From NCBI RefSeq assembly GCF_000473995.1, contig NC_022571.1, positions 3,503,416-3,567,415 of the forward strand: DNA of 64,000 bases. Direction: 5' to 3'. Made by a program: the position numbers and the translations under genes. Shown piece after piece: positions 43,449 to 52,425 of this stretch; position 1 is the first letter of the stretch, and every line of letters begins with the position of its first letter. The DNA comes from Clostridium saccharobutylicum DSM 13864. GTDB lineage: Bacteria; Bacillota; Clostridia; Clostridiales; Clostridiaceae. Under the pieces are notes generated by a model. That model did no database searches. It was not told where the DNA came from and saw nothing but the letters and a program-made list of their open reading frames with translations.

Positions 43449-44084
43449 TTAAATAGATTTTTCATTTAATAATGTAAGTATTTTTTTCTGCATAAATTTA
43501 TTACTATCTATATTATCAAATAAGTCTTTAATTTCATTTTTATTTAATTCAAATTTACTTTCTAGCTCACCAATATTATTATCTTTTTCATATTCATTAG
43601 TTATATAGTTTCCAACCGACTTTATGTTTTCAAATATCTTTAATTCCAACTCTAAATTTTCATTTTTATTTACTTTAGCACTAATATTATTAATAAAATC
43701 TATTATATTTTTAAAATTATAATCATTATTCTCTAGTATTTCTAATTCTTTAAGCCAAGATTTATATTCCTCTATATCCTCTTTATATGTATTTATTTTA
43801 AAAGTTTCTAATAACTTAATTGTTTGGTCATATTCGCATACATCAAAATATACCATCGAGTCTTTAATTCCTATGTTAGTAGTAATTTGAATAGATGGCA
43901 ATAGTATATACTTAATAAATGAATATAACTTATCTTTAGATGTAAAACAAACCCAATCTCTAACACCATCATTGCTTTTCTTATTAATCATAGAATATTT
44001 TAAAATAGCACCATCAATAGTTATATTAATTTCTTCTTCTCCATCTACCCATCTTCTCCAAAAATCCATTAAATCTTTATTCAT
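43449..44084 (-). CDS. unknown 211-aa protein
   Basis: I do not recognise it. It is an acidic, mostly helical cytoplasmic protein. A beta-rich N-terminal third has FWRRWVDGEEEINITIDGAI and GVRDWVCFTSKDKLYSFIKY. The C-terminal half has long charged helices (IEEYKSWLKELEILENND and LNKNEIKDLFDNIDSNKF). It has a clean ribosome-binding site (AAAGGAG) and its own terminator, so it is probably a real single-gene unit. It lies just downstream of the dicarboxylate two-component system but nothing links it to that function. Confidence 0.5.
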   Translation of the reverse strand: MNKDLMDFWRRWVDGEEEINITIDGAILKYSMINKKSNDGVRDWVCFTSKDKLYSFIKYILLPSIQITTNIGIKDSMVYFDVCEYDQTIKLLETFKINTYKEDIEEYKSWLKELEILENNDYNFKNIIDFINNISAKVNKNENLELELKIFENIKSVGNYITNEYEKDNNIGELESKFELNKNEIKDLFDNIDSNKFMQKKILTLLNEKSI

Positions 44085-44240
44085 ATTTTATTCTCCTTTA
44101 AGTTACAATACTTTATAAGTTATCTAAAAATAACTTATTAATCTTAAGTAGTACATCTTTGAATTTAATACTTATTTAATGTAACTCTAAATCTTATATT
44201 AAGCAATATGTTTAAAAACTTTTATAACAATTAATATGGC

Positions 44241-44933
44241 TTAATTATTTATTTTATATTTATATAATGGGCGTCCAACTTTGCCATATTCAATAATTTT
44301 TTCAAGCTGTCCTTGCTTACTCATATAATCAAGATATTTCCTAACAGTAACTTTTGCTATACCAAGCTTTTCAGATAAATCCTCTGTTGTAAAATATTCT
44401 TGGTTAATATTACTTAACTCATCTACTATTGATTTATATGTATATTTATTAAATCCTTTTTCAAGAGTATAATTTGATTTTTCCTTATTTATTGCATTAT
44501 TTTTGCTATTTAAAATAAACTTATCAAGCTCACACTGTTCAAGAGTTTCATGATGCTTAAAACTATTAAGTCTTTCTTTAAAAATGTTTAGAGATTCTCT
44601 AAATCTTTCAAATGTAAATGGCTTTATTAAATAATCAACTACCCCATATCTAAAAGCATCCCTTATTCTTTCCATACTTTTATCAGCAGTAATTAATATA
44701 ACATCTGATGAAATTTCTTCTTTTCTAAGCCATTTCAAAAAATCTATCCCATTCTCATTTGGCAGAAAAACATCTAAAAGAATTAAATCAACAGTATTAT
44801 TAGATATAAAATCTTTTGCTTCTGTAAGATTTGCAACAGCTTTTTTTAATGCAAAACCTTCTACTTTATCTAAAAATTTAGAATTTATTTGCCTAACCAT
44901 TGGATCATCTTCAACAATCATAGTTTTAATCAT
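44241..44933 (-). CDS. CitB/DcuR-type response regulator
   Basis: Protein of 230 aa. The receiver domain has acidic residues in MIVEDDPMVRQI, the phosphorylated Asp in DLILLDVFLPNENGIDF, the Thr-equivalent in DVILITADKS and the conserved Lys in VDYLIKPFTFERF. The output part is the CitB/DcuR type: EYFTTEDLSEKLGIAKVTVRKYLDYMSKQGQLEKII, a helix-turn-helix. The gene begins 3 bp after the sensor kinase gene ends. I infer that it activates the transporter, malic enzyme and butyrate kinase genes upstream in response to an extracellular di- or tricarboxylate. Confidence 0.92.
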   Translation of the reverse strand: MIKTMIVEDDPMVRQINSKFLDKVEGFALKKAVANLTEAKDFISNNTVDLILLDVFLPNENGIDFLKWLRKEEISSDVILITADKSMERIRDAFRYGVVDYLIKPFTFERFRESLNIFKERLNSFKHHETLEQCELDKFILNSKNNAINKEKSNYTLEKGFNKYTYKSIVDELSNINQEYFTTEDLSEKLGIAKVTVRKYLDYMSKQGQLEKIIEYGKVGRPLYKYKINN

Positions 44934-44936
44934 ATA

Positions 44937-46511
44937 TTAACTCCTTTCCATAGGTATAGATATATTCCATTCAGTCCCATTATTAACCTTGAAATTAATA
45001 CTTCCTTTAGCTTCATCAATAATTTTTTTAACAATATACATACCAAATCCATGTCCACTACTTTTACTTGTAATTCCTATATTGTAAATTGATTCTCTTA
45101 TATCTTCTGGAATCCCACAACCATTATCTTTTACAATAATTTTCAACTTCTGTTCTTCTTCATATATTTTTACATATATCTCGCCTTGCCCATCATTTTT
45201 AACTGCATCTATAGAGTTTTCAATTAAGTTTCCAACAACTGATACAAGTTCTTCTGATGTCATATACTCCGGTAATTTAGTTATTTTACAATTCTCATCT
45301 ACTAATAAATTTATTCTAGCTTCTTCACATTTACTATATTTCGCTAATATTAATGCCGCAAGTGATACATCCCTTATTTTATCTGATATTATAGTAGTTA
45401 TATTTTTTTTACTTGAAGCTATAACATTAATAAATTTAACTGCTTCATCATATTCTTCTAATTGAACAAGCCCTGAAATCGTATGCAGTTTATTCATAAA
45501 TTCATGGTTTTGAGCTCTAAGTGACCATGCCATTTTTTTTATTCCAGTAAGTTCTTCTGCCATTTTACGTACTTCTGTTAAATCTTCAAAAGTTATAACC
45601 AATCCTAAGCTTTCATTTTTAAAACCTTTTATAGGATTATATTTGCACATAATATTTAGACCTGGGCGTACTTTTATTTCTATATTTTTCTTTTGCTCAC
45701 CACTTTTTAAAACTGAATCTGCAATACTTTCATATGTAAAATCAGTTATCGGAGAGCCTATATGACCTTTTTCTAAGCCTAAAATTCTGCTCGCTTCTTT
45801 ATTAAACAGAGTTATACGTCCATTATTATCTAAAGCAATTATACCTTCTTTTATATTTTCGATTACTATTTCCTTTTGTTTTAAAATTAATGCTATTTCT
45901 TCTGGTTCAAGTCCAAATATAGCTTTTTTTATATTATACGAGATAGCTATAGCACCTGAAATACCTAAAATTAACCCAAGTACTATAATTGGAATGAATT
46001 TATACATTTTTGTATACAATTCATTGTCAAACTTATTATATAACATACCCACAGCCACTGCACCTATCTGCTTATTATTTTCATCATATATAGGTGTAAA
46101 AGCTCTTACTGAAACTCCAAGGCTCCCAATGGCAGTTGATATATATTGTTCACCATTTTTTAATACCCTTTCTTCATCACCTCCCTCAAATTTTTCGCCT
46201 ATATTACTTTTTACGGGATGCGAATATCTTGTCCCATTCATATCCATAATAACTATAAATTCTACGTTATTCTTTAAACGCACCTCTTCAATTTCAGAAT
46301 TTAACAACTCATTTGAAATATTTCTGTTTCCCTTTAAGTATTCTTTGACTTCATAAGTTGAAGCAAAAGAGTTGGCTATATTTAACATATTTCTATCTAT
46401 TTGTTCCATTAATAAAGTTTTCATTTGCTTAAAAGAAAGTATGGTTATACTTCCAATTGAAATTATAAGAATAATTATTACAAATGAAATTATTTTTTCT
46501 CTTAACTTCAT
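44937..46511 (-). CDS. CitA/DcuS-type sensor histidine kinase
   Basis: Protein of 524 aa. Membrane helix 1 (about 8-28) and helix 2 (about 170-193) frame an extracellular PAS-like ligand domain with the ligand motifs GTRYSHPVKSNIG and GSLGVSVRAFTPIY seen in citrate and C4-dicarboxylate sensors. A cytoplasmic PAS domain follows (about 210-310, GIIALDNNGRITLFNKEASRIL). The phospho-acceptor His is in SLRAQNHEFMNKLHTISGL. ATPase boxes are VGNLIENSIDAVKN, IVKDNGCGIPEDI and SSGHGFGMYIVKKI. All functional residues are present. It pairs with the regulator 3 bp downstream. The exact ligand cannot be read from sequence. Malate or citrate fits the neighbouring malic enzyme. Confidence 0.92.
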   Translation of the reverse strand: MKLREKIISFVIIILIISIGSITILSFKQMKTLLMEQIDRNMLNIANSFASTYEVKEYLKGNRNISNELLNSEIEEVRLKNNVEFIVIMDMNGTRYSHPVKSNIGEKFEGGDEERVLKNGEQYISTAIGSLGVSVRAFTPIYDENNKQIGAVAVGMLYNKFDNELYTKMYKFIPIIVLGLILGISGAIAISYNIKKAIFGLEPEEIALILKQKEIVIENIKEGIIALDNNGRITLFNKEASRILGLEKGHIGSPITDFTYESIADSVLKSGEQKKNIEIKVRPGLNIMCKYNPIKGFKNESLGLVITFEDLTEVRKMAEELTGIKKMAWSLRAQNHEFMNKLHTISGLVQLEEYDEAVKFINVIASSKKNITTIISDKIRDVSLAALILAKYSKCEEARINLLVDENCKITKLPEYMTSEELVSVVGNLIENSIDAVKNDGQGEIYVKIYEEEQKLKIIVKDNGCGIPEDIRESIYNIGITSKSSGHGFGMYIVKKIIDEAKGSINFKVNNGTEWNISIPMERS

Positions 46512-46605
46512 AAATTCTCTCCTCTTATTAATTTATCTGTTTCTTTAGATAAATTAATATAATTATCATAATGAAATCAATTTCACATTTTTTATTATAC
46601 CATAA

Positions 46606-46642
46606 AATTAAGAGCGAATTCTAAAGAATCCGCTCTTTTCTT
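46606..46642 (-). terminator. terminator after butyrate kinase gene
   Basis: AAGAGCGAATTCT pairs in part with AGAATCCGCTCTT. On the minus strand the arm is followed by AATTTTATGG. It separates butyrate kinase from the sensor kinase gene. Confidence 0.7.
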
Positions 46643-46645
46643 AAT

Positions 46646-46682
46646 AGAATACATTTAAAAAATAACAACTCAATGTGTCTCA
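46646..46682. repeat. family B element, collapsed copy
   Basis: AATACATTTAAAAAATAACA then ACTCAATGTGTCTCAA: one arm and the tip of the other, ending 1-2 bp before the butyrate kinase stop codon. Confidence 0.55.
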
Positions 46683-46683
46683 A

Positions 46684-47754
46684 TTATTCGTATTCCCTAA
46701 CCTTTTCCTCTCCATTTAAAACTCTAAGAGCACCTTGTGCTAAAGCAAGCATTTCATCTTCCCCTGGATAAACAACTATAGGTGCTATAAAGCCTACTTT
46801 CTTACTTATAAAATCCACCATTGGCTTTCCATAAGCCATTCCTCCAGTTAAAATTATAGCATCTACTTTTCCATTTAAAACTGTTGCTGCTGCACCTATT
46901 TCCTTTGCAACTTGATAACCCATAGCATCATGTATTAATTTAGCTTTTCTATCTCCTTTTAGTGCTGCATTTTCTACAATTCTAGCGTCATTAGTATCAA
47001 GATATGCTACAAAGCCTCCTTTTCCAGTTATCTTCTTTAACACTTCTTGCATTGTATGTTTTCCACTGAAGCACATTCTAACTAAATCACCCGCTGGAAC
47101 TCCACCACTTCTTTCAGGTGAAAAAGCGCCATCTCCATCAAGAGCATTATTCACATCTATTATCTTTCCATTTCTATGTGCTCCTACTGAAACTCCTCCA
47201 CCCATATGAGCTACTATAACGTTTACATCTTCGTAATTTCTTGACCTTTCTTTAGCATATCTCTTAGCTACAGCTTTTTGATTTAACGCATGAAAAATGC
47301 TTTTTCTCCGAATTTCTGAAATTCCTGATATTCTTGCTATTTCTTCCATCTCATCTACAACTACTGGATCTACTATAAAAGCAGGCTTTTGGATATCTGT
47401 AGCAATTTTACTTGCTATTATAGCTCCAAGATTAGATGCATGCTCTCCTCTTATGTTATCTTTTAAATCCTCTAGCATCTTATCATTTATGTTATAAGTA
47501 CCACTAATGATAGGTTTCAAAAGCCCTCCCCTACCAACTACAGCATCAATTTCTTGTATATCTATTTTTTTACTCTCTAAGATTTTCAATATAGCTTCTG
47601 TTCTAAAATTTTGTTGATCCACTACATGTTTAAAGTTTCCTATTTCATCTGAAGAATGCCTTAATGTTTCTTGAAATATCTGCTTTTCATCATGATATAC
47701 GGAAATCTTTGTTGATGTAGAACCTGGATTTATTATTAATAATTTATATTTCAC
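46684..47754 (-). CDS. buk: butyrate kinase
   Basis: Protein of 356 aa, normal for Buk (ASKHA fold). Motifs: KLLIINPGSTSTKISVY at the phosphate-binding start, VVGRGGLLKPIISGTY, VAHMGGGVSVGAH, DGDGAFSPERSGGVPAGDLV and ILTGGMAYGKPM. It interconverts butyryl phosphate and butyrate with ATP. The usual partner phosphotransbutyrylase (ptb) is not beside it. Instead it lies below a KdgT-like transporter and malic enzyme, so it may be a second Buk isozyme, or it may act on another short-chain acyl phosphate such as propionyl phosphate. That part is inference. A terminator and a collapsed family B element follow. Confidence 0.93.
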   Translation of the reverse strand: MKYKLLIINPGSTSTKISVYHDEKQIFQETLRHSSDEIGNFKHVVDQQNFRTEAILKILESKKIDIQEIDAVVGRGGLLKPIISGTYNINDKMLEDLKDNIRGEHASNLGAIIASKIATDIQKPAFIVDPVVVDEMEEIARISGISEIRRKSIFHALNQKAVAKRYAKERSRNYEDVNVIVAHMGGGVSVGAHRNGKIIDVNNALDGDGAFSPERSGGVPAGDLVRMCFSGKHTMQEVLKKITGKGGFVAYLDTNDARIVENAALKGDRKAKLIHDAMGYQVAKEIGAAATVLNGKVDAIILTGGMAYGKPMVDFISKKVGFIAPIVVYPGEDEMLALAQGALRVLNGEEKVREYE

Positions 47755-47889
47755 ATCTTTTCCTCCCCTACGTTTGTATTTATAATATGCATTTTAAATA
47801 TTCCCTTATTTTTAGAATATTAAACATAGTATTCCACATTAAATATATTTCATTCCAATATTTTAATTTTATGCAAATATACAATTCCC

Positions 47890-47939
47890 CTTGTTGTATA
47901 TTAGATCATTAAATATCTATATAACAAGGGGTGACTTGT
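47890..47939 (-). promoter_or_regulatory. hairpin between transporter and butyrate kinase genes
   Basis: CCCCTTGTT at the left pairs with AACAAGGGG at the right, with further imperfect pairing inside (TATATTAGAT and ATCTATATA). No U-run follows on the minus strand, so it may be a processing or stability structure or a weak terminator. Confidence 0.45.
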
Positions 47940-47951
47940 ATTCATTTTTTA

Positions 47952-48923
47952 TTATGCAGTAGCTTCACTATTTAATTTTTTTACTTTATTCTTCTGAAGC
48001 ATTTTAAATACAAATGAAACAATGAATGGACAAAGGATAGCAGATATTACACATGCTGCTGCAACTTGTGCAGTAGCTATTGCTGCTATAGCTACTATTG
48101 ATGGATCTGCTGCTGCAACAACAGCTGGTGTCGCTACAGCATTTCCTGCAGTTGATCCTGTTGCTAAGCCAATTATAGGCTCTTCTTTAAATATTTTTAA
48201 AAGTACAAAAGCTCCTATTCCTGTAAAAGAAGCTATTATTCCTAATAATATACCAGGACCTCCAGCGTTTATAATAGTTCCAAGATTCATTCCTGCACCC
48301 AATGGAAACGAGAAGAATGGTATTAATAACATTTTACTGCTTCCAAGGAATTTTCTCATATCTGAATCAATGTTTCCAAGTATCATTCCTATTATTATTG
48401 GAACTAATACTCCTACAAGTGCCATAAAAGGAACTTGAGCAAGTCCTGATGCACCTAAAGCAACTAGTGTAAAGAATGGACCATCTTTTAAAGATAATAA
48501 AGCATAAGCACCTACATCAGTTTCATCACCATACTGTGAAGCAAGAGATGCATACAATCCACCATTACAATTTGTTAATGCTGCAAGGATAGCAAGTGGT
48601 GATAAACCTAATACTCCAGCAGGACCAAAAACTTTACCTACAAATATACCAATACCAGCACCTACTATAAATTTTCCTGTTATTAGTAGTGCACCTTTTT
48701 TTAATGCCTTTGGTGCTAATTTGAAATTAATTTGTGAACCAATTAGAAACATAAAGCATGCTAAAATTGTTGATGATGCAGCAGAACTAAATAATGCTGT
48801 TGTAAAGCCACCAATTTTTAAAACTTGTGGACAAAATGTATTAACCAATACTCCTAAGAAAAGTGGAACAACCATCATACCGCCAGGAATTTTATCAAGT
48901 GTTTTCTTAATTGGAATTTGCAT
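47952..48923 (-). CDS. KdgT-family permease
   Basis: Protein of 323 aa, strongly hydrophobic with about ten helices. It matches the 2-keto-3-deoxygluconate permease family: IKKTLDKIPGGMMVVPLFLGVLVNTF at the start, then FMFLIGSQINFKLAPKALKKG, LAALTNCNGGLYASLASQYGDETDVGAY, LSLKDGPFFTLVALG and GLATGSTAGNAVATPAVVAA. Named members take up 2-keto-3-deoxygluconate by proton symport. No KDG kinase or aldolase genes are here. The neighbours malic enzyme and a citrate/dicarboxylate sensor suggest a carboxylate such as malate as the real substrate, which I infer from context. Confidence 0.85.
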   Translation of the reverse strand: MQIPIKKTLDKIPGGMMVVPLFLGVLVNTFCPQVLKIGGFTTALFSSAASSTILACFMFLIGSQINFKLAPKALKKGALLITGKFIVGAGIGIFVGKVFGPAGVLGLSPLAILAALTNCNGGLYASLASQYGDETDVGAYALLSLKDGPFFTLVALGASGLAQVPFMALVGVLVPIIIGMILGNIDSDMRKFLGSSKMLLIPFFSFPLGAGMNLGTIINAGGPGILLGIIASFTGIGAFVLLKIFKEEPIIGLATGSTAGNAVATPAVVAAADPSIVAIAAIATAQVAAACVISAILCPFIVSFVFKMLQKNKVKKLNSEATA

Positions 48924-49081
48924 TTTTCATACCTCCTAAAATTTAAAATCCATCGCTTATTTAAACCTTTACATTTTGCTGTAATTAAAATCGAATATAC
49001 CTATACATAATACCTTCATTATCTTGTGGGAATCATAAATTAAATCAGTTTATATTTGTTGTAATTTTCAGTTTTCTTATT

Positions 49082-49138
49082 GAAGCTTGTACATGTTCTA
49101 TAGCTCCTTAAAACGGATAACATAGAAACATGTACAAA
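49082..49138 (-). promoter_or_regulatory. hairpin between malic enzyme and transporter genes
   Basis: CTTGTACATGTTCTAT pairs with ATAGAAACATGTACAA around a loop of about 20 nt. There is no clear U-run. It may stabilise or separate the malic enzyme message. Confidence 0.45.
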
Positions 49139-49171
49139 CTGCTTAATTTATCAATAATTATTATTACTAAC

Positions 49172-50344
49172 TTATTTTCTAGCAACTCCACTTTCTCTTG
49201 CAGCTTTTGCAATTGCTTCTGCTACCTTTATAGCAACATTTTTATCTAAAGCACTTGGAATTACATTATTTTCATTTAAATCTTCATCCTTAATATAACC
49301 AGCTATAGCATATGCTGCAGCAAGTTTCATTTCTTCATTAATTTCTTTTGCTCTTACGTCTAAAGCTCCTCTAAATATTCCAGGGAAAGCTAAAACGTTA
49401 TTTACTTGATTTGGGAAATCTGAACGTCCTGTACCTATAACTCTTGCGCCAGCAGCTTTTGCTTCATCAGGCATTATTTCTGGTGTTGGGTTTGCCATTG
49501 CAAAAATTATTGCATCCCTATTCATTGACTTAACCATTTCAGGCTTTAATATTCCTGGAGCAGATACCCCTACAAATAAGTCAGCATCAACTAAAGCATC
49601 TGAAAGACTTCCCTTTACGTTGTCTGGATTTGTGATTTCTGCCAAAGCTTCTTTTGCATCATCAATTTTTTCCATACCTCTATATAATATTCCTACTTTA
49701 TCGCAAGCTATTAAATTCTTTACTCCCGAAGATAATAGAAGTTTAGCTATAGCAGTTCCAGCAGCTCCAGCTCCATTCACTACTACTTTTATATCTTCAA
49801 GTTTCTTATCTACTACCTTTAATGCATTTATAACACCAGCAAGTACTACTATTGCAGTTCCGTGTTGATCATCATGAAATACTGGAATGTCAATTAATTT
49901 TTTTAATTTTTCTTCAACCTCAAAGCATCTTGGTGCTCCAATATCTTCTAAGTTTATTCCTCCAAATGTTGGAGCTATTAATCTAATTGTATTAACTATT
50001 TCATCTACATCTTTTGAGTTTACTAATATAGGAAATGCATCAACATTTGCAAATTCTTTAAATAATATTGATTTTCCTTCCATTACAGGCATCCCTGCCA
50101 TTGGTCCTATATCACCAAGTCCAAGCACTGCTGATCCATCTGTAACTACAGCTACTAAATTTCCCTTTGAAGTATATTTGTATACGTTTTCTTCGTCCTC
50201 ATGAATTTTTCTACAAGGTTCTGCAACTCCTGGTGTATATGCAAGACTTAAATCGTCTCTTGTTTCAACTTTAATTTTAGATGTTATCGAAATCTTTCCT
50301 TTTTTCTCTTCATGTAATTTTAAGCTTTCTTCAAAATAATTCAT
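49172..50344 (-). CDS. malic enzyme (NAD(P)-dependent)
   Basis: Protein of 390 aa, the short bacterial form without the C-terminal phosphotransacetylase domain. Motifs: LSLAYTPGVAEPCRKIHE, GLGDIGPMAGMPVMEGKSILFK, NLEDIGAPRCFEVE with metal-binding acids, IPVFHDDQHGTAIVVLAGVINAL, VVNGAGAAGTAIAKLL for the nucleotide, and ARVIGTGRSDFPNQVNNVLAFPG. It decarboxylates malate to pyruvate, so imported malate would feed the pyruvate and butyrate routes. It is the first gene of the likely malate module and is under probable control of the two-component system at 44241-46511. Confidence 0.93.
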   Translation of the reverse strand: MNYFEESLKLHEEKKGKISITSKIKVETRDDLSLAYTPGVAEPCRKIHEDEENVYKYTSKGNLVAVVTDGSAVLGLGDIGPMAGMPVMEGKSILFKEFANVDAFPILVNSKDVDEIVNTIRLIAPTFGGINLEDIGAPRCFEVEEKLKKLIDIPVFHDDQHGTAIVVLAGVINALKVVDKKLEDIKVVVNGAGAAGTAIAKLLLSSGVKNLIACDKVGILYRGMEKIDDAKEALAEITNPDNVKGSLSDALVDADLFVGVSAPGILKPEMVKSMNRDAIIFAMANPTPEIMPDEAKAAGARVIGTGRSDFPNQVNNVLAFPGIFRGALDVRAKEINEEMKLAAAYAIAGYIKDEDLNENNVIPSALDKNVAIKVAEAIAKAARESGVARK

Positions 50345-50530
50345 TTAAAACACTCCTTTTATACTTCGAATATTTATATTTTCAATTTCTTGTTGTTGTC
50401 TGTGATTAAATAATAGCATTTATTCTGAATATTTAAAATATTTAGCAAATTTAAATATAGTTTTGTAAATTAAGAATACTTTGTGTTTTTTTTAACATAT
50501 ATAAATAGCACTTATGACTTGTGTAGTAAC

Positions 50531-50729
50531 TTACCGAAACAAGGGAGATTCTTTTGCTCGGTTGCTATATAATATAGCTGTGGATTTCTAACAACAGATG
50601 TTGTGCCAATTCCTGCATGCTCCTTAAACAAGTTAAGTACATGCAAGAATTGAACAACATCTGCTGAAGAAATACCTACAGCGATATTATAAATGCAACG
50701 CTACGCAAAAGAATCTCCCTTATTTCTAG
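50531..50729. repeat. family A hairpin element (reverse orientation)
   Basis: Starts TTACCGAAA and ends TTTCTAG. The outer stem AAGGGAGATTCTTTTGC pairs perfectly with GCAAAAGAATCTCCCTT. The inner stem AACAGATGTTGTGCCAATTC pairs with GAATTGAACAACATCTG. The apical stem is CATGC. Loop motifs GGATTTCTAAC, GAAGAAATACC and TCGGTTGCTATATAAT are kept. It lies in the divergent gap upstream of malic enzyme. Confidence 0.87.
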
Positions 50730-50975
50730 TATTGAATATACTACAAAGTTTAAATTTAGTTTATAGTTTTTTATCAATAGATGGATGTAATCAACTAATA
50801 TTTAACATTTGACAAAACCTTATAAATTTATGTTTTTAGCGATTATTTATAGCTATGATGAATGTACTTTATCACATCCTCCTAAAAGCACTATCCTTAT
50901 GATTACAATATCTGTATCCTTACAAAACTTTAATTTACATCTATACTAAAAATCATGAAGATTTAACATCTTATA

Positions 50976-51000
50976 TTAGGCACATTCAAATGTCTACTAC
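50976..51000. repeat. family B solo end
   Basis: TATTAGGCACATTCAAATGT matches the terminal arm, with no partner nearby. The rest of 50,345-51,389 apart from the two family A elements is AT-rich with nothing supported. Confidence 0.5.
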
Positions 51001-51155
51001 GCAAAATATTTCTGATTTCGGTTAGTCTCATATAATCCTGAATTTTACTTGGTTTATTTACATCTTAAAGTAACTTCTGTTACAATGTTATATATTAAAT
51101 TTAATACTTTATCCATGTATAAGACTTAGATTTATAATTAAGATGTGTTTCCACA

Positions 51156-51347
51156 CTAGAACTCAGAAATGTTTTTGTGCAGTAGGCATTTGAAAATGAG
51201 CTGTTAAAGGTTCTTAGTTGTAGGTTGTTCCACTTTAGCTTGTCACATTAAAAATGGGAGCAAGCTAAAGTGGACACAACCTGCGACTTAGAACCTTCAG
51301 CGACATTTTCATAGTCCTACGAAACAAAAACATTTCTGAGTTCGGTA
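51156..51347. repeat. family A hairpin element, variant stem set
   Basis: Starts CTAGAA and ends TTCGGTAA. The outer stem CTCAGAAATGTTTTTG pairs with CAAAAACATTTCTGAG. Inner stems TGAAAATG with CATTTTCA, AGGTTCT with AGAACCT, and AGGTTGTTCCACTTTAGCTTG with CAAGCTAAAGTGG and ACAACCT. None of these stems matches the GAAGCTGTATTC copies, but the architecture and ends do. The loop CATAGTCCTAC is shared with the copy at 10543. Confidence 0.85.
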
Positions 51348-51389
51348 AATTACTGCATAAGTCTAAAACTTAATTTTAAAGGAGTACAT

Positions 51390-52088
51390 ATGAAAAATTT
51401 AAAACATTATTTACTTGTTTCGTTTACGTTAATTTTTTTATCATCCATAATGTTTTTAATACATTACTTAATATTTGGACAATTAGAAAATACAGAATAT
51501 TATTCTTTAATGGATCTTTGTTTTATTCCTATAAATATACTTGCAGTTACTATTGTTTTTGAAAAACTTGTAGAAAGACGTGCTAAAGTTGAACGATTAA
51601 GCAAATTAAATATGTTGGTTGGATTATTTTTTAGTGATATTGGTTTTACTTTATTAAAGTTAATAGCCTATGGAGATGAAAAAATTCAACATTTAGGTTT
51701 AGATTTTAATGATTTAAAGTCTTGTAAAAATAAATTAAAATCTTATAAACATGAAATTGATTTTGAAAAAATCGATTATGATGAGCTTAAAGAGCTTGTT
51801 ATATGCGGTAGAGATATTTTATCAAGTCTCATAAGTAATGAAAATATTTTAGAGCATGAAACCTTTGCTGATTTACTTATGTCATTAATGCATTTAAGAG
51901 ATGAAATATTATTTATGAATCAAAAGGAAGTATTGACACGAGATGATTGTGCTCATCTTAAAATTGATATTACTAGAGTATACGAAGCTTTAACACTACA
52001 ATGGACAGATTATCTTGCACACTTAAAGCAATTTTACCCTTATCAATATAATAGTGCTATTAAATTTAATCCTTTTTCTCTTAGATAA
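51390..52088 (+). CDS. unknown membrane protein, 232 aa
   Basis: Not recognised. Two membrane helices at the N-terminus (about 8-30, LVSFTLIFLSSIMFLIHYLIF, and about 41-58, LCFIPINILAVTIVFEKLV) form a hairpin with most of the protein (60-232) in the cytoplasm. The cytoplasmic part is helical and charged (VERRAKVERLSKLNMLVG, then DFEKIDYDELKELVICGRDI), and ends with a Tyr/Phe-rich tail (FYPYQYNSAIKFNPFSLR). Clear ribosome-binding site AAAGGAG. A family B element begins directly at the stop codon. Confidence 0.6.
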   Translation: MKNLKHYLLVSFTLIFLSSIMFLIHYLIFGQLENTEYYSLMDLCFIPINILAVTIVFEKLVERRAKVERLSKLNMLVGLFFSDIGFTLLKLIAYGDEKIQHLGLDFNDLKSCKNKLKSYKHEIDFEKIDYDELKELVICGRDILSSLISNENILEHETFADLLMSLMHLRDEILFMNQKEVLTRDDCAHLKIDITRVYEALTLQWTDYLAHLKQFYPYQYNSAIKFNPFSLR

Positions 52089-52313
52089 CTGAAAATAAAT
52101 AACAAGTTCAAAACTGCCATGACTATTTTTCATAAGACAAGAAATTAAAGTACTATCATAGCAGAACTATTATCCTATTTTACAAATGAACAGAGAACCC
52201 AAATGTACGGTTTTATGGTGTTCTCTTACTCTATGGGTACTCAGTCAGCGTATGAAAGTCGAATTTCCTCTAATAGAAAATAGGCTGGCAGATGAACTTA
52301 TTATTATTTTGTT
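52087..52313. repeat. family B element, long copy
   Basis: The left end AACTGAAAATAAATAACAAG then TTCAAAACTGCCATGACTAT pairs with the right end AGGCTGGCAGATGAACTTAT then TATTATTTTGTT. The interior has AGACAAGAAATTAAAGTACT and GGTACTCAGTCAGCGTATGA, as in the copy at 33293. The left arm overlaps the stop codon of the 51390 gene. Confidence 0.8.
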
Positions 52314-52425
52314 ATAGAATACATATTTTCATTTTTTTGCTTAAAGCTAAAATTTATTGTTTATAATCCGAAATTATTCTTATTAATTGATAATAATTTC
52401 GTAAGTATATTTTTAAAAGGTATTA

